Shown: positions 17,925 through 26,850 of the stretch, in pieces
Position numbering within the stretch: position 1 is the stretch's first letter
Layout of the letters: each line of letters starts with the position of its first letter
Assembly: GCF_016865365.1 (NCBI RefSeq)
Contig: NZ_AP024469.1
Location: 4,246,501 to 4,310,500 of the forward strand
DNA length: 64,000 nucleotides
Direction of reading: 5' to 3'
Origin: Geobacter sp. SVR
Lineage (GTDB): Bacteria > Desulfobacterota > Desulfuromonadia > Geobacterales > Pseudopelobacteraceae
The notes under the pieces: model-generated
What the model was told of the DNA's origin: nothing
The model's input: the letters and a program-made list of their open reading frames with translations, nothing else
The model's database searches: none
Position numbers and translations under genes: made by a program

Positions 17925-18707
17925 CTAAAGGAACATGCCATCCAGCGGACTGGAGGCGTTGGCATACAGCTTGCGCGGTATTCTTCCCGACCGGTAGGAG
18001 AGGCGGCCAGCCAGCACTGCCAGTTTCATGGCTTCCGCCATGGCGATCGGGTCGCTGGCGCCGGCAATGGCGGTGTTCATCAAGACCCCGTCACACCCGA
18101 GTTCCATTGCGATGGCCGCATCCGAAGCCGAGCCGACGCCGGCGTCCACAATCACCGGCACCTTGACCGTCTCCAGGATGATGCGGATATTGTAGGGGTT
18201 GCGGATGCCGAGTCCGCTGCCGATCGGTGCCCCCAGCGGCATGACGGCCGCGCAGCCGATATCCTCCAGCTTGCGGCACATGATGACGTCGTCGCTGGTA
18301 TACGGCAGAACGGTAAAGCCCTCTTTAACCAGTATGCGGGCCGCCTTGAGCAGCTCTTCGTTGTCCGGGAAGAGCGTCTTCTCGTCACCCAGCACCTCCA
18401 GCTTGACGAAATCCGACAGACCGGCTTCGCGGGCCAGCAGGCAGGTTCTGACGGCATCGTCTGCCGTGTAGCAGCCGGCAGTGTTCGGCAGCAGGGTATA
18501 CTTATTCGGGTCAATGTAGTCCAGCAACGATTCCTGGTTTCGGTCGGAGATATTGACCCTGCGCACGGCTACGGTGATGATCTCAGCCCCTGAAATCTCA
18601 AGCGCCTGCACCATCTGTTGAAAACTGGCGTACTTCCCGGTGCCGACCATCAGTCGCGACCCGAATTCACGCCCTGCTATGACCAGTTTATCGTTTTCGA
18701 GTGACAT
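17925..18707 (-). CDS. thiG: Thiazole synthase
   Basis: The 260-aa barrel enzyme makes the thiazole ring of thiamine from deoxyxylulose phosphate, dehydroglycine and sulphur carried on ThiS. Family motifs include [10 protein letters not shown], the catalytic Lys region [16 protein letters not shown], and [20 protein letters not shown]. It lies 67 nt downstream of thiS. The dehydroglycine source (ThiH or ThiO) and the ThiF adenylyltransferase are not in this window. Confidence 0.96.
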   Translation of the reverse strand: MSLENDKLVIAGREFGSRLMVGTGKYASFQQMVQALEISGAEIITVAVRRVNISDRNQESLLDYIDPNKYTLLPNTAGCYTADDAVRTCLLAREAGLSDFVKLEVLGDEKTLFPDNEELLKAARILVKEGFTVLPYTSDDVIMCRKLEDIGCAAVMPLGAPIGSGLGIRNPYNIRIILETVKVPVIVDAGVGSASDAAIAMELGCDGVLMNTAIAGASDPIAMAEAMKLAVLAGRLSYRSGRIPRKLYANASSPLDGMFL

Positions 18708-18774
18708 ATATTTTATTCCTCCGATAGATCAGGCACATAGAGCGAACAAAAAACTGACTCACTCAATCTCAGCC

Positions 18775-18978
18775 TTAACACCCGCCCCCGACGAACTGCA
18801 CAATCTCGATCCTGTCCCCTGCCGACACTATGCGAGCACCATAGGTGGCTTTGGGAACGATGTCGAGGTTCACTTCGACTGCAACCCGTTCAGGCTTGAT
18901 GTGCAGGTGGGCCAGCAGTGCCGCGATATTGACACTATCCTCGACTTCCATGGGTTCACCATTGACCAAAACCTGCAT
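18775..18978 (-). CDS. thiS: Sulfur carrier protein ThiS with an extra C-terminal cysteine
   Basis: The 67-aa ubiquitin-fold protein begins MQVLVNGEPMEVED and ends EIVQFVGGGC. The canonical carrier ends in Gly-Gly, whose carboxylate becomes the thiocarboxylate; here a Cys follows three glycines and the stop codon comes right after it. Either the last residue is trimmed before activation, or the reading ends one codon late compared with textbook ThiS. Gene order thiS-thiG-thiE and the TPP riboswitch just upstream firmly place it in thiamine thiazole synthesis. Confidence 0.92.
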   Translation of the reverse strand: MQVLVNGEPMEVEDSVNIAALLAHLHIKPERVAVEVNLDIVPKATYGARIVSAGDRIEIVQFVGGGC

Positions 18979-19029
18979 GTTTTTTTCTCCTAAAACGGAA
19001 AAAACCGCAGAAGCGGCTTGTGGATACTG

Positions 19030-19119
19030 ATTTCGTTGCGCTTCCCTACGCCGGCATTACCCGGATCAGGTACTAAGGGTCACGGCCCAAGGCCGCTCTC
19101 AGTCGAAACTCCCCCAGCG
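19030..19119 (-). promoter_or_regulatory. TPP riboswitch (THI element)
   Basis: On the minus strand the conserved core reads CTGAGA, then ACCTGATCCGGGTAATGCC, the standard TPP-binding arms, preceded by a GGGGG-containing P1/P2 strand. It sits about 50 nt upstream of thiS. It probably lowers expression of thiSGE and the overlapping radical SAM gene when thiamine pyrophosphate is plentiful. Confidence 0.95.
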
Positions 19120-19130
19120 ATATTACGAAT

Positions 19131-19159
19131 AAACTAGATGATTGGCCTCGGGCTGTCAA
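19131..19159 (-). promoter_or_regulatory. Sigma-70-type promoter of the thiSGE operon
   Basis: On the minus strand a perfect -35 TTGACA is followed, 17 nt on, by TAGTTT. Transcription would start close to the 5' end of the TPP riboswitch. Confidence 0.65.
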
Positions 19160-19390
19160 CGTAATTTATCCGCTCAAAACGCACAGCCTGCCCCTTCTGT
19201 TTCCTGCCGTTGCCGTTAAAATAACTACCGGCAATTCGATTTTTGTGGTACTGTTGCGCGACTCTTTACACGCTTCTTGCATAAAACGAACAATATCGAT
19301 ACGCAGGCCCCGCGAGTCAATCCCGCATCCAAACCTGCAGGTCACCAGACGGCTGACCAACAACACACCTCACACGAGGGTCCCCGAAAC

Positions 19391-20482
19391 ATGTGCAAAA
19401 AGATATTCATCGCCGCCACCGGCCAGCACTGCGGTAAAACCACCATCAGCCTTTCCCTGATGCACCTGGCACGCAAAAAATATCAGCGGGTTGGATTCAT
19501 CAAGCCCATCGGCCCCAAATGCATTCAATTCCGCGGAATGACCATGGACATGGATGCCGCCATGATTGCCGGTGTGTACGACCTGCAGGAAGATGCACAC
19601 CTCATGTCTCCGATGACCCTGACCTCCGGCTCCACCCGCCAGTTCCTGGACGGCGAAATTGCCCCCGACTACCCTCGCGAGGTGATTCTCAAGGCGGTCG
19701 AGGAGCTGGAAAAGAAGTATGATTTTCTGGTCATCGAAGGCGCCGGTCATGGCGGAGTCGGCTCGGTTGTCGGCATGAACAACGCCCACATTGCCCATCT
19801 GACCCAGGCACCGGTGCTGATGGTAACCGGGGGGGGCATCGGCAGCGTCATCGATGCCGTCGAGCTCAACCTGGCCCTCTACAAGGAAGCTCAGGCTGAT
19901 GTCCGCATGATCATGGTAAACAAGCTGGTGCCGGAAAAAAAGGAGCGCTCGCTGATCTATCTGCGCAAGGCCTTCGAACCGCGCGGCATCACGGTGACCA
20001 GCGCCTTCAATTTTTCCCCGGTGCTGGCCCACCCGACCCTGCAGCATGTTGCCCACCTGCTGGAGCGGCCGCTGAAAGGGGACCCCAACGAGCGCAGTCG
20101 CATCTGCCATACCATCCAACTGGGTGCCGCCTCGTCACAGGTCGTGATCGATCATCTCAATGAGGCCACGCTGCTGATCGTCACCAGTTCGCGCGACGAA
20201 CTGATCGTGACCGCGTCCTCCCTGCACCATATGCCCGACTTCAAGCGGCGCCTGACCGGCCTGATCATCAGCGGCCACGCCCCCATGTCCCGCATAACGC
20301 AACAGATCCTGGAAGACAGCCAAATCCCTTACATCCGCATCGATGAGACATCATCCGAGGTGTATTACCGCCTGCGGGAACATGTCTCGAAAATCGGCCC
20401 AGACGACAGGGAGAAAATCGAGCTGATCAACTCCACCGCTGAACGTTTTATAGATTTCGAGGCAATCGATGCGCTGCTGTGA
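19391..20482 (+). CDS. P-loop and DRTGG-domain protein
   Basis: The 363-aa protein starts with a BioD-like P-loop (FIAATGQHCGKTTISLSL) and the fold of dethiobiotin-synthetase/cobyrinate-synthase-like ATPases (VIEGAGHGGVGSVVGMNN). A DRTGG domain follows in roughly the second half (TLLIVTSSRDELIVTASS, LTGLIISGH). The same pairing forms the N-terminal part of long phosphotransacetylases, where it acts as a regulatory region. A free-standing version has no assigned function. ATG 19391 is preceded by GAGGG. It ends about 90 nt before the flbD-motAB unit, with a separate promoter in between. Confidence 0.8.
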   Translation: MCKKIFIAATGQHCGKTTISLSLMHLARKKYQRVGFIKPIGPKCIQFRGMTMDMDAAMIAGVYDLQEDAHLMSPMTLTSGSTRQFLDGEIAPDYPREVILKAVEELEKKYDFLVIEGAGHGGVGSVVGMNNAHIAHLTQAPVLMVTGGGIGSVIDAVELNLALYKEAQADVRMIMVNKLVPEKKERSLIYLRKAFEPRGITVTSAFNFSPVLAHPTLQHVAHLLERPLKGDPNERSRICHTIQLGAASSQVVIDHLNEATLLIVTSSRDELIVTASSLHHMPDFKRRLTGLIISGHAPMSRITQQILEDSQIPYIRIDETSSEVYYRLREHVSKIGPDDREKIELINSTAERFIDFEAIDALL

Positions 20483-20510
20483 AAGCCGGGCTGCCCGCGG
20501 CAAATAATTC

Positions 20511-20539
20511 TTGACCTCGCATGGTTTTTCCTATTTATA
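20511..20539 (+). promoter_or_regulatory. Sigma-70-type promoter of flbD-motA-motB
   Basis: TTGACC and TTTATA are separated by 17 nt, about 30 nt upstream of flbD. Confidence 0.55.
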
Positions 20540-20569
20540 AAGTAAAGACTTAATAAAGACGGTACCGAC

Positions 20570-20893
20570 ATGATATTTTTGACCCGCATGGACAAGCAGC
20601 ACACCTTCCTCAACCCTGACCACATTGTCAGTATCGAGGAGACGCCCGATACGGTCATCACCCTGTTCAATGGCCACCACCTCATCGTCTGCGAAAGCGC
20701 CTCGGTCATCATCGACAGGATCGTCGCCTTCCGCGCCAGAATCCTGCGGCGGGCACAAACCGGTACCGACAGAAAGTACCTCGGCCGAGCCCGCAAGAAA
20801 CTCTTCCGCAGCCTTACGCTGAACCGCAAAAACGTGATCCCGCTCGACAAGAGCAAACAGGTTTCGACACCACTCCACACTCAGGATTTCTAG
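20570..20893 (+). CDS. flbD: FlbD family flagellar protein
   Basis: The N-terminal 60 residues carry the FlbD signature: a short beta protein with FLNPDHIVSIEETPDTVITL and a helix (VIIDRIVAF). The 107-aa length exceeds the usual 60-80 aa because of a basic tail of about 40 residues of unknown role. It is found with flagellar or motor genes in many bacteria, but the exact function is not known. It precedes motA by 3 nt, consistent with one operon. Confidence 0.85.
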   Translation: MIFLTRMDKQHTFLNPDHIVSIEETPDTVITLFNGHHLIVCESASVIIDRIVAFRARILRRAQTGTDRKYLGRARKKLFRSLTLNRKNVIPLDKSKQVSTPLHTQDF

Positions 20894-20896
20894 CGT

Positions 20897-21646
20897 ATGG
20901 ATTTAGCATCATTAATCGGTCTGCTGATGGGATTCGGCGCGGTCTTCGGGGGCGCCTTCCTGGAAGGTCTGCACCTCAAAGCACTCATCCAGCCTACCGC
21001 CGCCCTGATCGTACTGGGTGGCACCTTTGGCGCCACGTTTGTCTGCTTCCCCCTGCCCGCCATCATCCAGGCCTTCAAGGACGTCAAGATCGCCTTTCTG
21101 CCCCCAAAGGTCGACCACGAGTCGGTTGTCAGGGATATCATCAGCTACGCCACCAAGGCCCGCCGCAACGGCCTGATCTCGCTGGAACAGGAAGCGCAGT
21201 CCGCCAAGGACGGGTTCATCAAGAAGGGCATTTCGCTGGTCGTTGACGGCATTGACCCCCAGAAACTGCGGGAAACGCTGGAAGCGGACATCACGGCCTA
21301 TGAGGACCATGCCAAGCATAGCGTCGAGTTCTACGAAGCAGCCGGTGGCTTCGCCCCGACCATCGGTATCATCGGCGCCGTGCTGGGCCTTATCCACGTC
21401 ATGAGCAACCTCTCCGACACCTCCAAGCTGGGCGCCGGCATCGCTGTAGCCTTTGTGGCCACCATTTACGGCCTGATGACGGCCAACATCATCTGCCTCC
21501 CCCTTGGGACCAAATTGAAAATCCGCATGAAGGAAGAGGTGCTGCGCCGGGTAATGATCCTGGAAGGGCTGATTGCCATCCAGAACGGCGAGAATCCGCA
21601 TTTCATCGAACAGAAGCTGAAAGCCTACGTGGGGGGCGGTCACTGA
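20897..21646 (+). CDS. motA: Flagellar motor protein MotA
   Basis: The 249-aa inner-membrane stator subunit has four expected hydrophobic segments, two at the N terminus (LIGLLMGFGAVFGGAFLEG; ALIVLGGTFGATFV) and two in the C-terminal half around FAPTIGIIGAVLGLIHVM and IAVAFVATIYGLMTANII, with a charged cytoplasmic loop between. With MotB it forms the proton-conducting stator that turns the flagellum. It lies between flbD and motB with 3- and 7-nt gaps. Confidence 0.95.
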   Translation: MDLASLIGLLMGFGAVFGGAFLEGLHLKALIQPTAALIVLGGTFGATFVCFPLPAIIQAFKDVKIAFLPPKVDHESVVRDIISYATKARRNGLISLEQEAQSAKDGFIKKGISLVVDGIDPQKLRETLEADITAYEDHAKHSVEFYEAAGGFAPTIGIIGAVLGLIHVMSNLSDTSKLGAGIAVAFVATIYGLMTANIICLPLGTKLKIRMKEEVLRRVMILEGLIAIQNGENPHFIEQKLKAYVGGGH

Positions 21647-21653
21647 TCCAGCC

Positions 21654-22439
21654 ATGGCATTAAAAAAAGAGCCTGAAAAACATGTCAACCACGAGCGCTG
21701 GCTCGTATCCTACGCCGATTTCATCACGCTGCTGTTTGCCGTGTTCGTGACCCTCTACGCCATGTCGCAGAGTGACAAAAAGAAGACCGAAGAAGTAATC
21801 AAATCGATTCAGCAGTCCTTCGGCATGGTTCAGGCCGGCACCCCCTCTCCCAAGATGAACATTCTTCCCTCGAAGCAGATGACCGTCATACCGGCCATCA
21901 AGCCGGAGATCTCGATCGTGCCCGGCGTTCGCACCGTGCACGGCCAGACCAGAACCCGCGCCGAGGAAAAGGATTTCCGGCAGATCAAGTCTTCCATCGA
22001 AGCCTATCTGGTCAAGCAGGGAGCCCAGTCCAAGGTCGGCCTGACGATCAGCCGGCGCGGGCTGATCGTCAGTCTCAAGGAAGCCGGTTTCTTCGACTCC
22101 GGGCAGGCGCAGATCAAACCGTCCGCCTATGAGCTGCTCAACACGATTGCCGAAGCCATGCTGCAATACAACAACCCGTTCAGGATCGAAGGGCATACTG
22201 ACAACGCCCCCATCAGCACCCCCCAGTTCCCCTCCAACTGGGAACTTTCCACTGCGCGTGCCACCAATGTTCTGAAGTATCTCATCAAGAACTACGATGC
22301 CGAGCCGGAAAAGATTTCAGCTACCGGCTACGGCGAATTCCGTCCTATGGCGGACAATGCCACCGCCGAGGGCCGCACCAAGAACCGGCGCGTCGATCTG
22401 GTTATGCTTTCGGGCGACGGCGAACGCGGCGAGCCATAA
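21654..22439 (+). CDS. motB: Flagellar motor protein MotB
   Basis: The 261-aa stator subunit has a single N-terminal membrane helix containing the proton-binding Asp (SYADFITLLFAVFVTLYAM). It ends with an OmpA-like peptidoglycan-binding domain (FRIEGHTDNAPIST, NWELSTARATNVLKYL, ATGYGEFRP, NRRVDLVML). It anchors MotA to the cell wall. It ends the flbD-motA-motB unit; the 243 nt after it hold no clear gene. Confidence 0.95.
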   Translation: MALKKEPEKHVNHERWLVSYADFITLLFAVFVTLYAMSQSDKKKTEEVIKSIQQSFGMVQAGTPSPKMNILPSKQMTVIPAIKPEISIVPGVRTVHGQTRTRAEEKDFRQIKSSIEAYLVKQGAQSKVGLTISRRGLIVSLKEAGFFDSGQAQIKPSAYELLNTIAEAMLQYNNPFRIEGHTDNAPISTPQFPSNWELSTARATNVLKYLIKNYDAEPEKISATGYGEFRPMADNATAEGRTKNRRVDLVMLSGDGERGEP

Positions 22440-22682
22440 CCCTCTCTTTTGGATCTGGCCCTCCTGCTTATCCTCCTCTATACCACTGTGCCCCCTTTTG
22501 AGACAGGGCCCATTCCCCACGAAAATCCTCACTTGAAGTACCTGAGATCCGCACAGCCAATTCGACGGTGCAGCTAAAAGTCGCGGAACAGCTAAAAACT
22601 TCTGCATTGTATTTGCATGTGACATATTTTGTCCTACCATAATGATATGCTCCTCCCATTGAAACGATCGGAGGGCAAGAAT

Positions 22683-22874
22683 ATGGAGGCGGTAACGATT
22701 GCGGGACTGGCAGTGGTGGCAGTGGGCGGGTTTTATTCGCTGAAGGACATGCTGAGCGATCTGGGAATCAGAATCGATCTGGCCCGCTTGGAGAAGAGCG
22801 CCGCAAAATGCACGCGGCGCAGTTTATCCGTTCCGCAGAGACGAATCGAGAAGATGGCGGGGATGCACGTTTGA
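22683..22874 (+). CDS. Possible 63-aa small membrane-associated protein
   Basis: The ATG at 22683 is preceded by GGAGGG at good distance. The first 18 residues (MEAVTIAGLAVVAVGGFY) are hydrophobic and could be a membrane helix; the rest is basic. Its last 51 bases overlap, tail to tail, the end of the thiolase gene on the other strand. No family is recognised. It may be a real small protein or chance coding next to a good Shine-Dalgarno. Confidence 0.4.
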   Translation: MEAVTIAGLAVVAVGGFYSLKDMLSDLGIRIDLARLEKSAAKCTRRSLSVPQRRIEKMAGMHV

Positions 22875-23600
22875 GAGTGCCCTGAGCAAACTGCTCTTGA
22901 TGTGGGGGATATCTTTTTCCAGTTCTGTCAGCAAGGTCTTCATCCGCTTGCGCTGTACGTCGGCGGTGCCACAAACGGGACAGCAGCAGCAGACCACCGG
23001 CAAAGCAGCCTCCCGCGCAAAGGTGCGGATATCCGCTTCGCTTACATATACCAACGGCCGGATCACGGTAGTCTCGCCGTTATCGGCCAGCATGCGGGCG
23101 GACATGGCCTTGAGCGACCCGACGAAAAACTGGTTTAACAGCAGGGTCTCGATGAAATCGTCACTGTGGTGCCCCAGAGCAAGCTTATTGCATCCGAACC
23201 TGTCGGCCAGGCCGTACAGGACTCCGCGCTTGAGCCGGGCGCAAAATGAGCAGTACGAGGAACCTTCCCGTCGTTTTTCGGATATGATTTCGAAATGATT
23301 GGTTTTTTCGATGTGGCAACGAATGCCGAGCGACGTGACGAATGACTCGATAATATCGGTGCGAAAGCCGCGATAGCCCGAATCGACCGTCAGCGCGACA
23401 ATTTCGAAATCGACCGGAGCCCGCCTCCGAAGCTCGTCCAAAAGCAGCAGCAGCGTGTAGGAATCCTTTCCGCCGGACACTGCCACCGCCACCCGGTCAC
23501 CCTCTTCGATCAATGAAAAATCAGCTACTGCCCGGCCCACTTCGTGCCGAAATTTTCTAAATAGCCGGTTTTCCTTCAGATTGTCGCGTACAAAAGCCAT
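22824..23600 (-). CDS. TtcA-like PP-loop tRNA thiolation enzyme
   Basis: The 258-aa ATP-pyrophosphatase has PP-loop AVSGGKDSYTLLLLLDEL and the paired Cys SFCARLKRG typical of TtcA, the enzyme for 2-thiocytidine at position 32 of tRNAs, which carries an Fe-S cluster. GHHSDDFIETLLLNQFF matches the family. The third-cysteine segment is a run of four Cys followed by PVCG, richer in Cys than TtcA usually is. It starts 8 nt after metX and shares its SAM riboswitch, so it may instead serve sulphur or methionine metabolism. Family sure, substrate inferred. Confidence 0.85.
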   Translation of the reverse strand: MAFVRDNLKENRLFRKFRHEVGRAVADFSLIEEGDRVAVAVSGGKDSYTLLLLLDELRRRAPVDFEIVALTVDSGYRGFRTDIIESFVTSLGIRCHIEKTNHFEIISEKRREGSSYCSFCARLKRGVLYGLADRFGCNKLALGHHSDDFIETLLLNQFFVGSLKAMSARMLADNGETTVIRPLVYVSEADIRTFAREAALPVVCCCCPVCGTADVQRKRMKTLLTELEKDIPHIKSSLLRALSNVHPRHLLDSSLRNG

Positions 23601-23608
23601 CGTGTGAT

Positions 23609-24724
23609 CTACTTCCTTTTCGTCTCGGAAGCCTGCTGCAGGAACGAACGAACCAGGGGAGCAAAGGTCTCGTGTTCCAGCAGAAAGGCATCATGCCCGT
23701 AGGCAGAAGATATGAGGTGATATTCGACCGGCTTGCCAAGATTTTGCAGGCAGGTGACCATCTCCTCGGTCTGGTAGGGGGGATAGAGCCAGTCGGAGGT
23801 GAAGGCGAAGAACTGCAAGGGCGCCGTGACCGTGCCGAAGGCCTCGGCCATTGACTCGCAGCCCCAAGCCACATCGTAGAGATCCAGTGCCTTGGCCAGA
23901 TAGAGAAACGAATTGGCATCGAATCGGTCGACGAAGCTATAGCCGTTGTAGCTCAGGTAACGCTCCACCTCGAACTGTCCGAAAAAGTCGAACTGACCGT
24001 CCTTGGCGGAGAATCGCCGGCCGAATTTGGCATGCATCGACTCGTCGGACAGAAACGTGATGTGCCCAACGCCACGGGCCAGCGCCAACCCATCCTTGGG
24101 ATTGTGCTTGTACTCCCCCTTGCGCCAGGTGGGATCGTTGAAAATGGCCCAACGCGACACGGCGTTGAGGGCAATCGCCTGTGGCGATGGATGCGGGGTA
24201 GCGGCCAGCACGACGGCCGAGGCGATCCTGTCGGGATACTGGGTCGCCCACTCCAGTGCCTGCATCCCTCCCATGCTGCCCCCCATCACGCACAGGAGCC
24301 GCTCAATCCCCAGCGCATCGATCAGCAGAGTCTGGGCCCGCACCATGTCGCGCACCGTAACCACAGGAAAACCGAGATTGTAGCGTTTCGAGGTTTTGGG
24401 ATTGATCGAAGTGGGACCGGTGGAGCCGTAACAGGAGCCGATCACGTTGGAGCAGATCACAAAGTAGCGGTCAGTGTCCAGCAGCCGCCCCGGACCGACG
24501 ATAGCGTCCCACCAGCCCGGCTTGGCATCTTCGGGCCTGTGTTTGCCTGCCAGATGGGCGTTGCCGGTCCAGGCATGCTCCACCAGAATAGCGTTGGAGG
24601 CGGTCGCATTGAGCGTACCGTAGGTTTCGTAGGCCAGGGTGATGGGGGCCAGGATACGTCCGCTGTCCAGCTTGATGCCGTTTTCAAAAGTGGCTGAGAG
24701 TTCCTCGACAATGCCTACGGACAT
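23609..24724 (-). CDS. metX: Homoserine O-acetyltransferase
   Basis: The 371-aa alpha/beta-hydrolase-fold enzyme activates homoserine for methionine synthesis. The nucleophile elbow is [13 protein letters not shown] and the early signature is [16 protein letters not shown]; the final catalytic His is in [12 protein letters not shown]. The leader carries a SAM-I riboswitch and a terminator whose last arm contains the Shine-Dalgarno, so methionine status controls it. Followed after 8 nt by a TtcA-like gene. Whether it uses acetyl- or succinyl-CoA cannot be told for certain by name alone, but the family is clear. Confidence 0.95.
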   Translation of the reverse strand: MSVGIVEELSATFENGIKLDSGRILAPITLAYETYGTLNATASNAILVEHAWTGNAHLAGKHRPEDAKPGWWDAIVGPGRLLDTDRYFVICSNVIGSCYGSTGPTSINPKTSKRYNLGFPVVTVRDMVRAQTLLIDALGIERLLCVMGGSMGGMQALEWATQYPDRIASAVVLAATPHPSPQAIALNAVSRWAIFNDPTWRKGEYKHNPKDGLALARGVGHITFLSDESMHAKFGRRFSAKDGQFDFFGQFEVERYLSYNGYSFVDRFDANSFLYLAKALDLYDVAWGCESMAEAFGTVTAPLQFFAFTSDWLYPPYQTEEMVTCLQNLGKPVEYHLISSAYGHDAFLLEHETFAPLVRSFLQQASETKRK

Positions 24725-24757
24725 AAAAAAGCCCCTTCTTGTAGGGAAGAAAGGGGC
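24725..24757 (-). terminator. Attenuator hairpin between the SAM riboswitch and metX
   Basis: On the minus strand a stem of about 11 bp is followed by TTTTTT and then directly by the metX ATG. The downstream arm (AAGAAGGGG) is also the likely metX Shine-Dalgarno, so the hairpin could both end transcription and hide the ribosome site. Confidence 0.85.
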
Positions 24758-24779
24758 TGAACGTGACCTGGTTACAGCG

Positions 24780-24880
24780 CACCTCTCATCTTTGCCTTTC
24801 GGCAGGAATTAGCACCTGACGCCATATGGCCGGTTGCTGTGGCTTCACAGGGCCTTTCCCTCCACCACTCTCGATAAGCA
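24780..24880 (-). promoter_or_regulatory. SAM-I riboswitch (S box)
   Basis: The minus strand shows the S-box core in order: GAGAGTGGTGGAGGGA, GGCCCTGTGAAGCC, ACAGCAACC, AGGTGCTAATTCC and AAAGATGAGAGG. It lies directly upstream of the metX attenuator. High S-adenosylmethionine is expected to favour termination. Confidence 0.96.
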
Positions 24881-24894
24881 GGTTTTGTGGCGAA

Positions 24895-24923
24895 ACTATA
24901 CGAAAGGACACCTTTTTTGTCAA
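24895..24923 (-). promoter_or_regulatory. Sigma-70-type promoter of metX
   Basis: On the minus strand TTGACA and TATAGT are separated by exactly 17 nt, ending about 15 nt before the riboswitch starts. Confidence 0.8.
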
Positions 24924-25044
24924 TATAATACCGTCAGCCCCGGGCGGCTTGGTTGTTCTCAAATTGTCTGGCAAACCACCCTGCCATCTGCTATAACGTC
25001 TCTGAAAAAAACTCTGTCCCGACGCTCATTTGAAGGAGATCGAC

Positions 25045-26070
25045 ATGAAAAAACTGCTGTTCCTGCTGCCGTTTCTGCTCCTGGCCTTCGGCTGTGCCCG
25101 CAATCATCTCAACGTTCCGGCCGACAGCTTCACGGAAAAGGTAAAAGTGCTGGGTGTGGTACCGATCATCGTGGATACCGGATCGGACATCAGACATCCG
25201 CAGAAGGATCAGTTGATCTCCCTCGTCACGGAGATGAACCGCAGATACGAGCAGCAGTTCGTCCGCAGGCTGAAAACCACCGGCAACTTCTACACGGTTG
25301 CACTGATGGACGGCAATGCCCAGGAGATTTTCAGCAATCTCCTGTTCCGGCGGGAAAAACGGGATGACGCTGCCATCCAATACAACAAGTATTTCTGGAA
25401 AAACGAAGAGCTGCGGAATTATCTCCGCAAGAACAGCCTGGACGCGGTCATGATAATCATCATCAGCGGCTTGGCTAAAAACGACAAGATTTATTCCAAC
25501 ACGCTGATGTCCTCGCTGACGGGCGAATACAATTACCTGGTCATGACGGCGCAAATATTGGATGGCGCCGGTACGATCCTGTGGGAATATCCCAATTTCC
25601 GCGGCCACATTCTCAGCTATGAACCGATGATCGGACTGCAGTATCCCGATTTCAGCGAGGCCGAGGCAAACCTCTCCACCAAGGCGGAAATCAAGTTCAA
25701 GACGCTGGATGGGCTGCGGCGCAAGCTTGAGGAGAGACGTAAAGATTACCTGCTGCGGGAAACCAACGAGACCACCGTTTATGGCAAGCAGTTCGACGAA
25801 ATGCTCTCTTTTTTGCATTTTGATCCCGAAAAGGAGCAAAAGGAGTCGGCCCGGGCATTGCCCACCCCTCCGGCGGAGCGGCCGAAGGTCGAATCACAGA
25901 CGCCTGTCGCCCCTGCGGCGGTTGAGAAGCCACTGGCGCCGGTTTCGGCCGTCCCTGTCGTTGCTCCTGCCGTGGCGCCAGCAGCTCCCCTCCCCGGCAA
26001 GACGCAGGGATTCGAAACCATTAAGCCGAGCTCGGAAGAAATCGTGCCCGCATCCGGTAAGGTCTATTAA
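25045..26070 (+). CDS. Outer-membrane or periplasmic lipoprotein of unknown function
   Basis: The 341-aa protein has a lipoprotein signal (MKKLLFLLPFLLLAFGC, lipobox ending in Cys17). A globular part follows to about residue 265. The tail of about 60 residues is rich in Pro, Ala and Val, with no defined fold. The start is the ATG at 25045, supported by AAGGAG; a longer frame begins 15 nt upstream. No family is recognised with certainty. It stands alone between the metX leader and a bidirectional terminator. Confidence 0.8.
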   Translation: MKKLLFLLPFLLLAFGCARNHLNVPADSFTEKVKVLGVVPIIVDTGSDIRHPQKDQLISLVTEMNRRYEQQFVRRLKTTGNFYTVALMDGNAQEIFSNLLFRREKRDDAAIQYNKYFWKNEELRNYLRKNSLDAVMIIIISGLAKNDKIYSNTLMSSLTGEYNYLVMTAQILDGAGTILWEYPNFRGHILSYEPMIGLQYPDFSEAEANLSTKAEIKFKTLDGLRRKLEERRKDYLLRETNETTVYGKQFDEMLSFLHFDPEKEQKESARALPTPPAERPKVESQTPVAPAAVEKPLAPVSAVPVVAPAVAPAAPLPGKTQGFETIKPSSEEIVPASGKVY

Positions 26071-26096
26071 GAAAAACCGTGCAGAGCGCAAAAAAA

Positions 26097-26127
26097 GACG
26101 CCCTCCCTTCCGGGGGGGCGTCTTTTT
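26097..26127. terminator. Bidirectional terminator between the lipoprotein and cbiL
   Basis: A GC-rich stem (GACGCCC with GGGCGTC plus inner pairs) is flanked by an A-tract and a T-tract. Confidence 0.88.
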
Positions 26128-26145
26128 CTGTTGTGAGCTCGTGAT

Positions 26146-26850
26146 TCAGGGGCGCCGGACGATCATCAGCGAAAGATAGTCCGGGGAATGGGCCGCCATT
26201 TCGGAGATGTCACGGATTACCTTCTGACGTTTGCCGCCAGCACGTTCGATGAACACCGTACTGCCGGAACGGCCGGTCTGCCTCAGCAGCTCCAGGATCT
26301 CGGCAAAGAGCGGCCTGACCTTCAGCAACACCACAGTCTCGTACTTTGCCATCGCCTCGCAGATGGCTTCCACCCCAGCCGTGGCAGGCACGATGGCCAA
26401 CCGTTCGTCCCCCTCGGCCAGAGGCACGGCAGCCACGGCAGCGGCGGTCATGATGCTGGATATGCCCGGCACGATTTCGACGGGAAGCTGCGGATAGTGC
26501 TCGCGAACGATGCGCAGCAGATAGATAAAGGTCGAATAGAGCAGCGGATCCCCTATCGTAATGAAGGCCACGTCCCTGCCTGCTGCCACCTGTTCGGCGA
26601 TCCGGACTGCGGCCGCCTGCCAGGCCGGGATCAGTTGCTCCGGGTCGGAGGTCATGGGAAACTGGTGAATCACTATTTCCTGGCGCTGCTCATCCAGAAA
26701 CCCACGGACCGTCTCCAGGGCCACGCTGCTTTCGCCCGGCCTGGAAACCGGCGCCAGCACCACGTCAGCCTGGCGCAGGATGCGTTCCGCCTTTCTGGTC
26801 ACAAGTTCAGGATCGCCGGGTCCGACACCGACAGCGTAAAACGTCGGCAT
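26146..26850 (-). CDS. cbiL: Precorrin-2 C20-methyltransferase
   Basis: The 234-aa SAM-dependent tetrapyrrole methylase has the family's N-terminal GVGPGDPELVTRKAERIL, the ITIGDPLLYSTFIYLL loop and VEIVPGISSIMTAAA. It methylates C20 of (cobalt-)precorrin-2 in cobalamin synthesis. Its ATG abuts the TAG stop of cbiET with no gap, so the two are translated from one message. The oxygen requirement cannot be read from this enzyme alone; an anaerobic pathway is expected from the likely host. Confidence 0.93.
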   Translation of the reverse strand: MPTFYAVGVGPGDPELVTRKAERILRQADVVLAPVSRPGESSVALETVRGFLDEQRQEIVIHQFPMTSDPEQLIPAWQAAAVRIAEQVAAGRDVAFITIGDPLLYSTFIYLLRIVREHYPQLPVEIVPGISSIMTAAAVAAVPLAEGDERLAIVPATAGVEAICEAMAKYETVVLLKVRPLFAEILELLRQTGRSGSTVFIERAGGKRQKVIRDISEMAAHSPDYLSLMIVRRP

